This document shows positions 10,935 to 19,150 of a DNA stretch of 64,000 nucleotides, in pieces (position 1 is the stretch's first letter; every line of letters starts with the position of its first letter). This DNA is from Microbacterium sp. 70-16 (GTDB lineage Bacteria > Actinomycetota > Actinomycetes > Actinomycetales > Microbacteriaceae), in assembly GCF_001898315.1 (NCBI RefSeq), contig NZ_MKTQ01000010.1, positions 222,678-286,677 of the forward strand, read 5' to 3'. The notes under the pieces were generated by a model. It searched no databases, was not told the DNA's origin, and was given only the letters and a program-made list of their open reading frames with translations. A program made the translations under genes and the position numbers.

Positions 10935-13367
10935 ATGAGCGACCGCCGACCATCCATCCCGTCCTCGACGTACCGGCTGCAGGTGCACGCCGGATTCGAT
11001 CTGGATGCCGCGGCGGACGTCACCGGCTATCTGAGCGACCTCGGCGTCGGCTGGGCGTATCTCTCGCCGATCCTGCAGTCGGCGCAGGGTTCGATGCACG
11101 GGTACGACGTCGTCGATCCGACCCGCGTCGACGAGGCGCGCGGGGGTGCGGCGGGGCTCGAGCGGTTCTCGGCCGCGGCGCGTTCGGCGCGGCTCGGTGT
11201 GCTCGTCGACATCGTGCCGAATCATCAGGGTGTCGCGGATCCGCAGCAGAATCCTTGGTGGTGGGACGTGCTCGCCCACGGCGAGGCGTCGCGGTACGCG
11301 GCATCCTTCGACATCGACTGGGCCTACGGCGACGGGCGCGTGCGGCTGCCGGTGCTCGGCGGCGAGCTCGACGACGTCGTCGCGGCGGGGGAGATCACCG
11401 TCGCACCGCCCGAGACGGATGCCGAGTTCGGCACCGCCCGGTACTACGACCTCGTGCTGCCGCTCGCACCGGGGACGGCTCCGCTGCACGCGACGGCGGA
11501 TGCCGCGGCGGTGCGCGACGTGCTCGCGCGCCAGCACTGGGAGCTCGGCTTCTGGCGCCGCGAGGCGCGGCTGCTGAACTACCGGCGCTTCTTCACCGTG
11601 ACCTCGCTCGCGGGCGTGCGTGTCGAAGTTCCGGCCGTCTTCGACTCGACGCACGTCGAGATCGTCCGCTGGCTGCGCGAGGGCCTCGTCGACGGCTTGC
11701 GCATCGACCACCCCGACGGCCTCGCCGACCCCGGCGGCTACCTCGACCGCCTCGCCGCGGTGGCAGACCGGTCGTTGAGCGAGGAGCGCAGCGACGAGAC
11801 GAAACGCCCCTACGTGGTCGTAGAAAAGATTCTCGAACCGGGCGAGTCGCTGCCCGGGTGGTGGGCGACCGACGGCACGACGGGGTACGACGCGCTCGGC
11901 GAGATCGAGCGGGTGCTCGTCGACCCCGCGGGGGTCTGGCAGCTCACCGCGATCGACACCGACCTGCGCGGGGCTCCGGCCGACTGGGCCGCGATGATCG
12001 CCGGCACCAAGCGCGACATCGCCGACACGGCGCAGGCGGCCGAGGTGCGGCGCATCATCCACGCGATCCCGGACGGCTACGGCGGCACGTTCGAAGAGGA
12101 TGCCTTCGCGCGCGATGCGATCGCCGAACTGCTCGCCGCGTTCGCGGTGTACCGCGCGTACCTGCCGGCCGGGCGCGAGCATCTCGAGCAGGCGGTGGCC
12201 GCGGCATCCGCTCGTCGCCCCGACATCGCCGACGATATCGAATCCGTCGCGCGGCTGATCCTGCGCGACCCGCGCGGCGAGTTCGCGACGCGGTTCATGC
12301 AGACGACCGGTCCCGTGATGGCGAAGGGCGTCGAGGATCGGGCGTTCTACCGGTACAGCCGGCTGACGTCGCTCAACGAGGTGGGCGGCGATCCGTCGCG
12401 CTTCGCGCTGTCGGTGCCGCGGTTCCACGAGGCATTCGCGCGGCGGCAGGCATCGTGGCCGCACACGATGACGACGCTCACCACGCACGACACGAAGCGC
12501 TCGGAAGACGCGCGGGCGCGCCTCGACGTGCTGGCCGAGGTGCCCGAGCGCTGGCGCGACGTGCTCGCGCAGCTGCGCGGGTTCGCGAGCACCGGCGACG
12601 GCCCGCTCGACAACCTGCTTTGGCAGGCCATCATCGGCGCGTGGCCCGCACTGGCCCCCGAGCTTGTCGAAGGGCTCGCCGCCCGCCTGCACGGCTACGC
12701 CGAGAAGGCGGCCCGCGAAGCGGCGACCGGGACGAGCTGGGAGTCTCCGGATGCCGCGTTCGAGGCCGGCGTGCACGCGCTCGTCGACGCCGCGGTCGGG
12801 CCCGCCCGCCCTGTCGTCGAGGCGTTCGTCGCCGAGATCACCGCGTCCGGCTGGTCGAACTCGCTGTCGGCGAAGCTGCTGCAGCTCGCCGGCCCGGGCA
12901 TGCCCGACGTGTACCAGGGCACCGAGCTGTGGGATCACTCGCTCGTCGACCCCGACAACCGCCGCCCCGTCGACTACGACGTGCGCCGCAGCCTGCTCGC
13001 TCGGCTCGACGAGGGCTGGCTGCCGCCCGTCGACGCGTCCGGCGCGGCGAAGCTGTTGCTCGTCTCCCGTGCGCTGCGGCTGCGCCGCGACCGTCCCGAG
13101 CTGTTCACGCGCTACGCGCCGCTCGAGACCGTCGGCGGGGCATCCACTCACGCCATCGCGTTCGACCGCGGCGGCGCGATCGCCGTCGCGACGCGGCTTC
13201 CCGTCGGCCTTGCCGGCCGTGGCGGCTGGGCGGATGCCGCGGTCATGCTCCCGGCCGGCCGGTGGCGCGACGAGCTGACCGGGCGCATCGCCACGGCCGG
13301 GCCCACGGGACTGGCACTCGCGGCGCTGCTGAGCGACTACCCGGTTGCGCTGCTCGTGCGGGCGTGA
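10935..13367 (+). CDS. treY: Maltooligosyl trehalose synthase TreY
   Basis: GH13 isomerase that converts the reducing-end alpha-1,4 bond of maltooligosaccharides to alpha,alpha-1,1, giving maltooligosyl trehalose; 810 aa. It begins PSSTYRLQVHAGFDL and contains SPILQSAQGSMHGYDV, DIVPNHQGV, GLRIDHPDGLADP (nucleophile Asp region), VVEKILEPGE (acid/base Glu) and LTTHDTKRSEDAR, all TreY hallmarks. Two dispersed repeats sit in frame: one at 11773-11806 encoding SLSEERSDETKR just before the VVVEKIL strand, and one at 12652-12676 encoding APELVEG. Both are in surface-loop-like places and leave the catalytic motifs intact. Confidence 0.97.
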   Translation: MSDRRPSIPSSTYRLQVHAGFDLDAAADVTGYLSDLGVGWAYLSPILQSAQGSMHGYDVVDPTRVDEARGGAAGLERFSAAARSARLGVLVDIVPNHQGVADPQQNPWWWDVLAHGEASRYAASFDIDWAYGDGRVRLPVLGGELDDVVAAGEITVAPPETDAEFGTARYYDLVLPLAPGTAPLHATADAAAVRDVLARQHWELGFWRREARLLNYRRFFTVTSLAGVRVEVPAVFDSTHVEIVRWLREGLVDGLRIDHPDGLADPGGYLDRLAAVADRSLSEERSDETKRPYVVVEKILEPGESLPGWWATDGTTGYDALGEIERVLVDPAGVWQLTAIDTDLRGAPADWAAMIAGTKRDIADTAQAAEVRRIIHAIPDGYGGTFEEDAFARDAIAELLAAFAVYRAYLPAGREHLEQAVAAASARRPDIADDIESVARLILRDPRGEFATRFMQTTGPVMAKGVEDRAFYRYSRLTSLNEVGGDPSRFALSVPRFHEAFARRQASWPHTMTTLTTHDTKRSEDARARLDVLAEVPERWRDVLAQLRGFASTGDGPLDNLLWQAIIGAWPALAPELVEGLAARLHGYAEKAAREAATGTSWESPDAAFEAGVHALVDAAVGPARPVVEAFVAEITASGWSNSLSAKLLQLAGPGMPDVYQGTELWDHSLVDPDNRRPVDYDVRRSLLARLDEGWLPPVDASGAAKLLLVSRALRLRRDRPELFTRYAPLETVGGASTHAIAFDRGGAIAVATRLPVGLAGRGGWADAAVMLPAGRWRDELTGRIATAGPTGLALAALLSDYPVALLVRA
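11773..11806 (+). repeat. Dispersed repeat inside treY (SLSEERSDETKR)
   Basis: A 34-nt sequence running from CGTTGAGCGAGG to GACGAAACG, of a type I recall as a frequent intergenic repeat in Microbacterium-like genomes. It is in frame and lies between the Asp-containing strand and the Glu-containing strand of the barrel. Only one copy is in this window, so the repeat status rests on recall. Confidence 0.5.
12652..12676 (+). repeat. In-frame CCCGAGCTTGTCGA palindrome in treY
   Basis: One copy of the family GGCCCCYGAGCYTGTCGAGGGGCC, diverged at its right end, encoding APELVEG in treY. Sister copies lie in treZ (13637-13726) and lhr (28774-28797, 30701-30767). Confidence 0.75.
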
Positions 13368-13375
13368 GCGCGCGC

Positions 13376-13463
13376 CCGCAATAACTCAGGAGTTCCGCGC
13401 CGTCCGCGGCTCGAAACCGGCGTTTGCGGCAGTTCAGCGACCGTTGTTCCTGAGTTATTGCGG
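13376..13463. repeat. ATAACTCAGG bookend palindrome, treY-treZ
   Basis: CCGCAATAACTCAGGA (13376-13391) and its perfect complement (13448-13463) enclose a 56-nt core unrelated to the other copies. The arm contrasts with the GC-rich surroundings. It fills the gap between treY and treZ and ends 20 nt before the treZ ATG. Family members: 22728, 34298, 57433, 57606. Confidence 0.9.
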
Positions 13464-13483
13464 TGGGGCGGCAGGATGGGGGC

Positions 13484-15370
13484 ATGGGCATCGAGGTGTG
13501 GGCTCCGCGAGCCGATCGCGTGCGGCTGCGGCGGGCGGGGCATGACGACGTCGAGCTGACGGCGGGGGATGCCGGGTGGTGGCGCACCGACGTCGCGCTC
13601 GCGGCGGGGGATGAGTACGGCTTCGTGCTGGGCGGCGGCCCCTCGACAGGCTCGGCGACCAGTGGCGGCGGCCCCTCGACAGGCTCGGGGGCCAGTGTGG
13701 ACGGCCCCTCGACAGGCTCGGGGGCCAGTCCTACCGACCCGGGGGCCACGCCTGCACGGCCCGACCCGCGGTCGCGGCGCCAGCCGCACGGGGTGCACGA
13801 GCTGTCGGCGTGGGACGACCCGGCATCCTTCACCTGGACCGACCAGAACTGGCCGGGCCGGGCGCTCGCGGGCGGCCTCATCTACGAACTGCACGTCGGC
13901 ACCTTCACTCCCGAGGGCACGCTCGACGCCGCGATCGCGAAGCTGCCCCACCTCGTCGGCCTCGGCGTCACGCACATCGAGCTGCTGCCCGTCAACGGCT
14001 TCAACGGCACCCACAACTGGGGCTACGACGGTGTGCTCTGGTACACCGTGCAGGAAGACTACGGCGGCCCCGAGGCCTACCGCCGCTTCGTCGACGCCGC
14101 CCACGCGGCGGGCCTCGCGGTGATCCAGGACGTCGTCTACAACCACCTCGGTCCGTCCGGAAACTACCTGCCCGAGTTCGGCCCGTACCTGCGCGACGGG
14201 CAGGGCAATACCTGGGGAGCGAGCGTCAACCTCGACGAGCGGGCCGTGCGCGACTTCATCATCGACAACGCGCTGATGTGGCTGCGCGACTTCCACGTCG
14301 ACGGACTGCGGCTGGATGCCGTGCACGCGCTCCACGAGTCGGGCGGCAGCCCCGTGCACATCCTCGCCGAGATCGCCGCGCGCGTCGACGCGCTCTCCGC
14401 CGAATCCGGTCGCCCCCTCACCCTCATCGCCGAGAGCGACCTCAACGACCCGGTGATGATCCTGCCGCGGGAGGCGGGCGGCCATGGCATCCACGCGCAG
14501 TGGGCCGACGACTGGCACCATGCCGTGCACGTCGCCCTCACGGGAGAGACCGGCGGCTACTACGCCGACTTCGCCGACCCGCACGCGCTGCCGAAGACCT
14601 GGAGCGGCGGCTTCTATCACGACGGCACCTACTCCTCTTTCCGCGGCAAGAACTGGGGAGCGCCGGTGCCGGCCGGGGTTCCGTCGTGGCAGCTCGTCAC
14701 CTTCGCGCAGGACCACGACCAGATCGGCAACCGCGCCGCCGGCGACCGGCTGAGTCAGTCCCTCTCGCTGGATCGGCTCGCGGTCGCTGCCGTGCTGACG
14801 ATGACCGCTCCCGGCACCCCGATGCTGTTCATGGGCGAGGAGTGGGGCGCCTCCACGCCGTGGCAGTTCTTCACCTCGCACCCCGAGCCCGAGCTCGCCG
14901 AGGCGACCCGCCGCGGCCGCAAGGCCGAGTTCGCGCGCATGGGCTGGGACGAGTCGCTCGTGCCCGACCCCAACGATCCGGCGACGTTTGCGCGCTCGAA
15001 GCTGGACTGGGCCGAGGCATCCGTCGGCGACCACGCCCGGCTGCTGAGTCTGTACCGCGGCCTCGCGTTCCTGCGACGCACCCACCCCGAACTGACCGAC
15101 ACCGACCGCGCCGGGCACTCCGCCGAGGTGGTCGGCCCGGGCCGCTGGGTGCTGCACCGCGCCGCCGCGCGCGTCTACGTCAACCTGTCGCCCGAGCCGT
15201 GGACGATCGAGGTGGATGCCTCGGAAGAGGTGTGGGTGAGCACGGCGGCGCGCCACGACCGCCCGCGCGAGGAGGGTCCGCTCACGCTGACGCCCGACTC
15301 GGCCGCCGTCGTCGGTCCGCGCACGCCGCCCCTGCCGCGCGGCTACGCCGAGTACACCCGCGTCGAGTAG
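13484..15370 (+). CDS. treZ: Malto-oligosyltrehalose trehalohydrolase TreZ
   Basis: GH13 enzyme that cuts maltooligosyl trehalose to release free trehalose; 628 aa. An N-terminal Ig-like domain ([17 protein letters not shown]) precedes the barrel with [60 protein letters not shown] (nucleophile), LIAESDLN (acid/base) and [11 protein letters not shown] (third acid). These are specific to TreZ. ATG 13484 follows AGGATGGGG. Residues 52-84 are three in-frame copies of a dispersed palindrome (GPSTGSGA-type, 33-nt period) in the linker between the N-terminal domain and the barrel, the most repeat-rich spot in any gene here. Last gene of the trehalose cluster. Confidence 0.97.
   Translation: MGIEVWAPRADRVRLRRAGHDDVELTAGDAGWWRTDVALAAGDEYGFVLGGGPSTGSATSGGGPSTGSGASVDGPSTGSGASPTDPGATPARPDPRSRRQPHGVHELSAWDDPASFTWTDQNWPGRALAGGLIYELHVGTFTPEGTLDAAIAKLPHLVGLGVTHIELLPVNGFNGTHNWGYDGVLWYTVQEDYGGPEAYRRFVDAAHAAGLAVIQDVVYNHLGPSGNYLPEFGPYLRDGQGNTWGASVNLDERAVRDFIIDNALMWLRDFHVDGLRLDAVHALHESGGSPVHILAEIAARVDALSAESGRPLTLIAESDLNDPVMILPREAGGHGIHAQWADDWHHAVHVALTGETGGYYADFADPHALPKTWSGGFYHDGTYSSFRGKNWGAPVPAGVPSWQLVTFAQDHDQIGNRAAGDRLSQSLSLDRLAVAAVLTMTAPGTPMLFMGEEWGASTPWQFFTSHPEPELAEATRRGRKAEFARMGWDESLVPDPNDPATFARSKLDWAEASVGDHARLLSLYRGLAFLRRTHPELTDTDRAGHSAEVVGPGRWVLHRAAARVYVNLSPEPWTIEVDASEEVWVSTAARHDRPREEGPLTLTPDSAAVVGPRTPPLPRGYAEYTRVE
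13637..13726 (+). repeat. Three in-frame GGCCCCTCGACAGGCTCGG repeats in treZ
   Basis: 24-nt copies at 13637-13660, 13670-13693 and 13703-13726; the last two are identical and the first differs at two bases. Period 33 nt keeps the frame and adds 11 residues each ([33 protein letters not shown]). Confidence 0.9.
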
Positions 15371-15375
15371 GCGCG

Positions 15376-16101
15376 TCAGAACGTCTGCGCGAACGCGCGC
15401 AGGATGCGCGGTGGCTCTGACAGCGACGCCGCGAGCACCTGCGCGGCGATGCGGTCGTAGTCGTGCGCGGCGAAGTACCCGTCGTCGCGGTAGACGGCCA
15501 TGCGCTCGGTGAAGGCGCGGCCGGTCGGCTCGGGGTGGAACTGCGTCGCGTACAGCGTGTCGCCGACGCGGTAGGCCTGCACGGGGCATCCGTCATTGGA
15601 TGCCAGCAGAACAGCGCCCTCCGGCATCCGCTCGGTTCCCTCCTTGTGCGCCGTGAGCGCCGTGAAGGTCTGCGCGAGCGCCCCGAACAGCGGGTCGCGG
15701 CGGCCGTCGTCGGTGAGCGTCACGACGGTGGGTCCGGTGTCTTCGGGGTAGGCGCGGGTGACTTCGCCGCCGAGTGTGCGGGTCGCGATGCCGATGCCGT
15801 AGCAGGTGAACAGCGCCGCCATCTCGCCCGCCGCCGCGCTGCGCGCGAGCAGCGCAAGGCCTGCCTCGACGCCGAGTTGGACGTCGGTCTTGGTCGACTC
15901 GGGGTCGGTCACGTTGAACGGGCTGCCGCCCACGACGGCCCCGCGCCAGCGGGTCGCGAAGTCGGCCGGCAGTGGATCGCGCACGAGATCCCAGCGGTCG
16001 AGTTCGGTCTCCTCCAGCCGCATCGCGGTGCGGAACGACTCATACTCGGCCGCGGCGGCACCCGCCTGTGGACGCGCGCAGAGATAGACGAGCGGGGCCA
16101 T
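15376..16101 (-). CDS. Class I glutamine amidotransferase-like protein
   Basis: GATase1-fold protein resembling the amidotransferase domain of GMP synthase; 241 aa. The nucleophile is in LFTCYGIGI and the catalytic His-Glu pair is in ATQFHPEP, both intact. Such free-standing proteins act in gamma-glutamyl hydrolysis or unknown amidotransfer; no synthetase partner is nearby. The gene converges with treZ (5 bp apart) and diverges from the sigma factor gene. TAGAAT (16109-16114) lies 7 nt before the ATG, indicating a leaderless mRNA. Confidence 0.88.
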   Translation of the reverse strand: MAPLVYLCARPQAGAAAAEYESFRTAMRLEETELDRWDLVRDPLPADFATRWRGAVVGGSPFNVTDPESTKTDVQLGVEAGLALLARSAAAGEMAALFTCYGIGIATRTLGGEVTRAYPEDTGPTVVTLTDDGRRDPLFGALAQTFTALTAHKEGTERMPEGAVLLASNDGCPVQAYRVGDTLYATQFHPEPTGRAFTERMAVYRDDGYFAAHDYDRIAAQVLAASLSEPPRILRAFAQTF

Positions 16102-16108
16102 GGCGACG

Positions 16109-16114
16109 ATTCTA
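16109..16114 (-). promoter_or_regulatory. Leaderless -10 (TAGAAT) of the amidotransferase gene
   Basis: TAGAAT on the minus strand, 7 nt from the ATG at 16101, so transcription should begin at or next to the start codon. Confidence 0.6.
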
Positions 16115-16183
16115 GGCGGCCGCGCGACGAAGTGCCCGGGCCGTGTATCACGAAGACACTCGCCTGCCTCCTGCTTGTGTGAC

Positions 16184-16189
16184 CAGAAT
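16184..16189 (+). promoter_or_regulatory. Candidate -10 (CAGAAT) of the sigma-CHAT cassette
   Basis: CAGAAT lies exactly 7 nt before ATG 16197. The first base departs from TANNNT, so the promoter may be weak or read by an alternative sigma factor, possibly the one encoded here. Confidence 0.35.
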
Positions 16190-16196
16190 GGGCGGT

Positions 16197-16853
16197 ATGA
16201 CAGAAGCCGACCCTCCGATCCGTCGCGACGTGCCCGAAGGCGCGGTGCCGACCGGCGGAGGGGACCTCGTCGTTCCCGTGACGATCTGGAGTCGTGCGAC
16301 CGACAGCTTCGAACGCTGGCGGGGCGGCGATCCGCGCGCGATGGATGACCTCGTCCGGCTCATGACGCCCGTGCTGTGGCACGTTGTGCGCGCCTACGGG
16401 CTCGAGCAGATGCTCGCCGAAGACGTCGTGCAGGCGACCTGGCTGACACTCGTGCGTCGGCACGAGTCCATCCACGACGCACGCGCGGTGGCCGGCTGGC
16501 TCACCACGTGCGCACGCCGCGAGGCTTGGCGCGCGGGCCGCGCGCACCAGCGTGCGAGACCGACCGACGACGTCGATCTCGAGCCGCTGCTGCCCAGCGA
16601 CCCGTCCGCTGAAGAGAGCGCCCACCTCAGTGAGCGCGACCGTCGCCTGTGGGGCGCCGTCGCGACGCTCGAGGAGCGCTGCCGCCGACTGCTGCGCGTC
16701 GTCGCCTTCGAAGAACGCCCCGACTATGCGCGCATCGCGCAAGACCTCAGCATGCCGGTCGGCTCGATCGGCCCGACCCGGGGCCGCTGCCTCGGAAAGC
16801 TGCGTGTCGCCCTCGAGAAAGACGGATGGAGCGAGGATACCCATGACCTCTGA
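16197..16853 (+). CDS. ECF-type RNA polymerase sigma factor (cassette gene 1)
   Basis: Two-domain sigma-70 family factor; 218 aa. Region 2 spans DLVRLMTPVLWHVVRAYGLEQMLAEDVVQATWLTLVRR with WLTTCARREAWR following. Region 4 is ERCRRLLRVVAFEERPDYARIAQDLSMPVGSIGPTRGRCLGKLR, a helix-turn-helix whose recognition part (GSIGPTRGRCL) is typical of actinobacterial ECF groups. ATG 16197 is chosen; ATG 16188 is in frame. Its stop overlaps the start of the next gene by 11 nt. Inference: it drives its own cassette and perhaps target genes elsewhere. Confidence 0.92.
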   Translation: MTEADPPIRRDVPEGAVPTGGGDLVVPVTIWSRATDSFERWRGGDPRAMDDLVRLMTPVLWHVVRAYGLEQMLAEDVVQATWLTLVRRHESIHDARAVAGWLTTCARREAWRAGRAHQRARPTDDVDLEPLLPSDPSAEESAHLSERDRRLWGAVATLEERCRRLLRVVAFEERPDYARIAQDLSMPVGSIGPTRGRCLGKLRVALEKDGWSEDTHDL

Positions 16854-17316
16854 ATCGACCACCGACGACGCGGCGCTGTTCGCCGCGCTGCGTCGCACCT
16901 GGGAAGGCGTCGACCCCGTGCCGGGCGGACTCGTCGACGCGATGATCGCGTCCGTGGCATCCGCCGACCTCGGCCGCGAATACGCGCTGCTGACGCTCAT
17001 CGAGAGCGACGCGACATCCGCCGTGCGAGGGGATGCCGACATGCTCACGCTGCAGTTCAGCGACGGCCACACGAACGTGCTGGTGCACGTGACGCCGACC
17101 GAGCGCGGCCGCAGCCGTCTCGACGGCTGGGTCGACGGCGACGTCGCCGACGTGCGGCTGGTGCAGGACGGCGCCGAAGTGGCGGCCACCTCAGACGGCG
17201 GCCGCTTCTCGTTCGAGGCCGTGCCGCCGGGCATCTCGCGCTTGCGCGTGCGGCTGGCTGCACCGCCCGAGCCCGGCACAGCCGACGAACTTCTGACACC
17301 GCGTTTCGAGATCTGA
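16843..17316 (+). CDS. Small cassette protein with C-terminal beta domain (gene 2)
   Basis: 157-aa cytosolic protein, unrecognised as a whole. The first 60 residues are helical (ALFAALRRTWEGVDPVPGGLVDAMIASVASADLGREYALLTLIE). The second half is strand-rich and ends SDGGRFSFEAVPPGISRLRVRL, which resembles a carboxypeptidase-regulatory-like beta sandwich. The start overlaps the sigma gene by 11 nt, the position where anti-sigma factors are usually encoded, so control of the sigma factor is a reasonable guess. No membrane helix and no zinc-binding HxxxCxxC motif are present, so it is not a classic ZAS anti-sigma protein. Confidence 0.8.
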   Translation: MTSESTTDDAALFAALRRTWEGVDPVPGGLVDAMIASVASADLGREYALLTLIESDATSAVRGDADMLTLQFSDGHTNVLVHVTPTERGRSRLDGWVDGDVADVRLVQDGAEVAATSDGGRFSFEAVPPGISRLRVRLAAPPEPGTADELLTPRFEI

Positions 17317-17357
17317 CCACCCCCCGCCGGTAGGACCGGCCCTGTGAAGGAGCGTGC

Positions 17358-19028
17358 ATGACCCCCGAAGACATCGACGTCCCCGGTGCGCAGCCGAAGG
17401 GGTGGTCGTGGCGCGACCGCGCCCGCGGTGCGATCGTCGAGGCGACCATCCTCGACCCCGGCATCGAACCGCTCGATGGCATCGAGGCGTTCCAGACCGC
17501 ATACGTGCCCGACCGGCTGCTGGTGTCGGACGGCGCTCGGGCGGGACTGCTCGACGACAACCTCCAGCGCGTGCGCGAGGCGGCGGGCGTCTTCGGCTGG
17601 GAGGCCGAGCCCGAGCGGCTCGACGGCACCGCGCTGAAGGACGGCGAGCGGATCGAGGCCCGCCTGCCTGGTGCGCCCGCCGTGATGCGCGTGCGACTGA
17701 CGGCGCGGGAAGGGGCGGATTCTGCCTCTCCCGCCCTCCCTGACGCCTGGCGCGTGCTGCAGCAGGTGCGCCGGATGCTGCTCGCGGGGGACGACGTCGT
17801 GCGTGATGCGAACGGAGGTGTGGATGCCCCGGCGTCGCTGCGGCGCACGGGAGTCGACCGGATCGGCCTCGACCACATCCTCACGGTCGATCCGATCGGG
17901 GTGAACCCGTACACGAAGTCGAACCCGTATACGAAGTCCAACCCGTATACGAAGTCGAACCCGTACACGAAGTCCAACCCCTACACGAAGTCGAACCCGG
18001 TCGGCGAGTACGCCGACTGTGGCTCGGGCGGGCGGCAGCCGGTCGCGTGGATCGGTCCGTCGCCGCGGGTGTCAGCGCTCGAGCGCGGGCACCGTCGTGC
18101 CGTCGTGGCCGTCCTCGACACGGGCATCGGCGCGCACTCGTGGCTGCCCGATGACCTCGTCGACCGTGAGGTGAAGCTCGACGGGCATGTGGTGGGCTTC
18201 AACGACGAGGCGAACCCCGAGGTGTACCCCGACCTCTACGGTCCGCTCGACGGTGAACTCGATCCCGTCGCGGGGCACGGCACGTTCATCGCCGGAATCG
18301 TGCGCCAGGTCGCGCCCGATGCCGAGCTGCTCGCCGTGCGAGTCGCCGATGCGCGCGGCATCGTCGAGGAGTCGAACCTGCTGAAGGTGGTCGAGCAGCT
18401 CGGCATCCTCGTGCAACGACACCGCGACGGGGTCAAGGGTGGGCGCGCGATCGACGTGGTGAACATGTCGCTCGGGTACTACCACGAGACGCCGGAGGAC
18501 GGTCTGTACACACGTGACCTGTACGACCTGCTGAAGGTGCTGCGCGACCTCGGCACGACGATCGTCGTCTCGGCGGGCAACGACGCGACCGACCGCCCGA
18601 GTTTCCCGGCATCGCTGTGGGCGTGGGACGGTGCCGACAACGGCCTTGCTGCTGACAAGGCCGCCGAGCACGTGTCGGTCGGGGCGCTCAACCCCGACTG
18701 CGCCACGACGGCGCTGTTCTCGAACGTGGGCCCGTGGGTGCGCACGTACGCCGTCGGTGCCGCGGTGCTGAGCACGATCCCCGACTTCCGTGGCGGCCTG
18801 CAGGCGACCGCGCGGGATGACCAGTACGCGCGCCGGCGCCTGACGATCGGCCCTGAGGACTATCGCGGCGGCTTCGCGGTCTGGAGCGGAACGTCGTTCG
18901 CGGCGCCGCTCGTGTCGGGCATGATCGCGGCGCGCCTGGGCGCTGTGCCGGAGCAGAAGGAGTCGATCGCGGTCTCGGTCGACGCTGCGCGCGCGGTGGT
19001 GAAGCAGGTGCTCGACGAGCTCGACTAA
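17358..19028 (+). CDS. Cytosolic subtilisin-like (S8) protease with NPYTKS repeats (gene 3)
   Basis: Serine protease of 556 aa. The catalytic triad is complete: Asp254 (AVLDTGIG), His307 (GHGTFIAG) and Ser513 (GTSFAAP); the oxyanion Asn lies in SAGNDATD. No signal peptide or membrane anchor is present, so it probably acts in the cytosol, unlike most subtilisins. A 180-residue N-terminal domain of unknown fold is joined to the protease by five perfect NPYTKS repeats (183-212) ending NP. The repeats vary only at silent positions. ATG 17358 has GAAGGAG upstream. It sits between the sigma/regulator pair and the TPR-CHAT protease. The N-domain and repeats may form an inhibitory or anchoring arm. 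Confidence 0.93.
   Translation: MTPEDIDVPGAQPKGWSWRDRARGAIVEATILDPGIEPLDGIEAFQTAYVPDRLLVSDGARAGLLDDNLQRVREAAGVFGWEAEPERLDGTALKDGERIEARLPGAPAVMRVRLTAREGADSASPALPDAWRVLQQVRRMLLAGDDVVRDANGGVDAPASLRRTGVDRIGLDHILTVDPIGVNPYTKSNPYTKSNPYTKSNPYTKSNPYTKSNPVGEYADCGSGGRQPVAWIGPSPRVSALERGHRRAVVAVLDTGIGAHSWLPDDLVDREVKLDGHVVGFNDEANPEVYPDLYGPLDGELDPVAGHGTFIAGIVRQVAPDAELLAVRVADARGIVEESNLLKVVEQLGILVQRHRDGVKGGRAIDVVNMSLGYYHETPEDGLYTRDLYDLLKVLRDLGTTIVVSAGNDATDRPSFPASLWAWDGADNGLAADKAAEHVSVGALNPDCATTALFSNVGPWVRTYAVGAAVLSTIPDFRGGLQATARDDQYARRRLTIGPEDYRGGFAVWSGTSFAAPLVSGMIAARLGAVPEQKESIAVSVDAARAVVKQVLDELD
17904..17999 (+). repeat. 18-nt tandem repeat encoding NPYTKS x5
   Basis: Five 18-nt units (17904-17993) plus AACCCG. 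Units differ only at wobble bases (tac/tat, tcg/tcc, ccg/ccc), all synonymous, so the peptide and not the DNA is conserved. Confidence 0.97.
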
Positions 19029-19041
19029 CCCGTCGGCGCGC

Positions 19042-19078
19042 CGCGAACCCGACCGCCGGTGACACGGTCGGGTTCGCG
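19042..19078 (+). terminator. Strong hairpin between the S8 and CHAT genes
   Basis: CGCGAACCCGACCG (19042-19055) and its exact complement (19065-19078) form a 14-bp stem with loop CCGGTGACA. No U-tract follows. It could terminate, attenuate or stabilise the 3' end of the upstream mRNA, so that TPR-CHAT expression would be lower than, or separate from, that of the S8 protease. Confidence 0.7.
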
Positions 19079-19150
19079 CGCGGCGCGCGCGGTACGCGTG
19101 CTGCGCGGCTTCGCTTCGCGCGCGAGCCGCGAAACGGGCATGCTGGGATC

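Noticed and set aside
17904-17999. Short tandem repeats as a CRISPR array
   Set aside because: Units are 18 nt with no spacers and encode a constant hexapeptide in frame.
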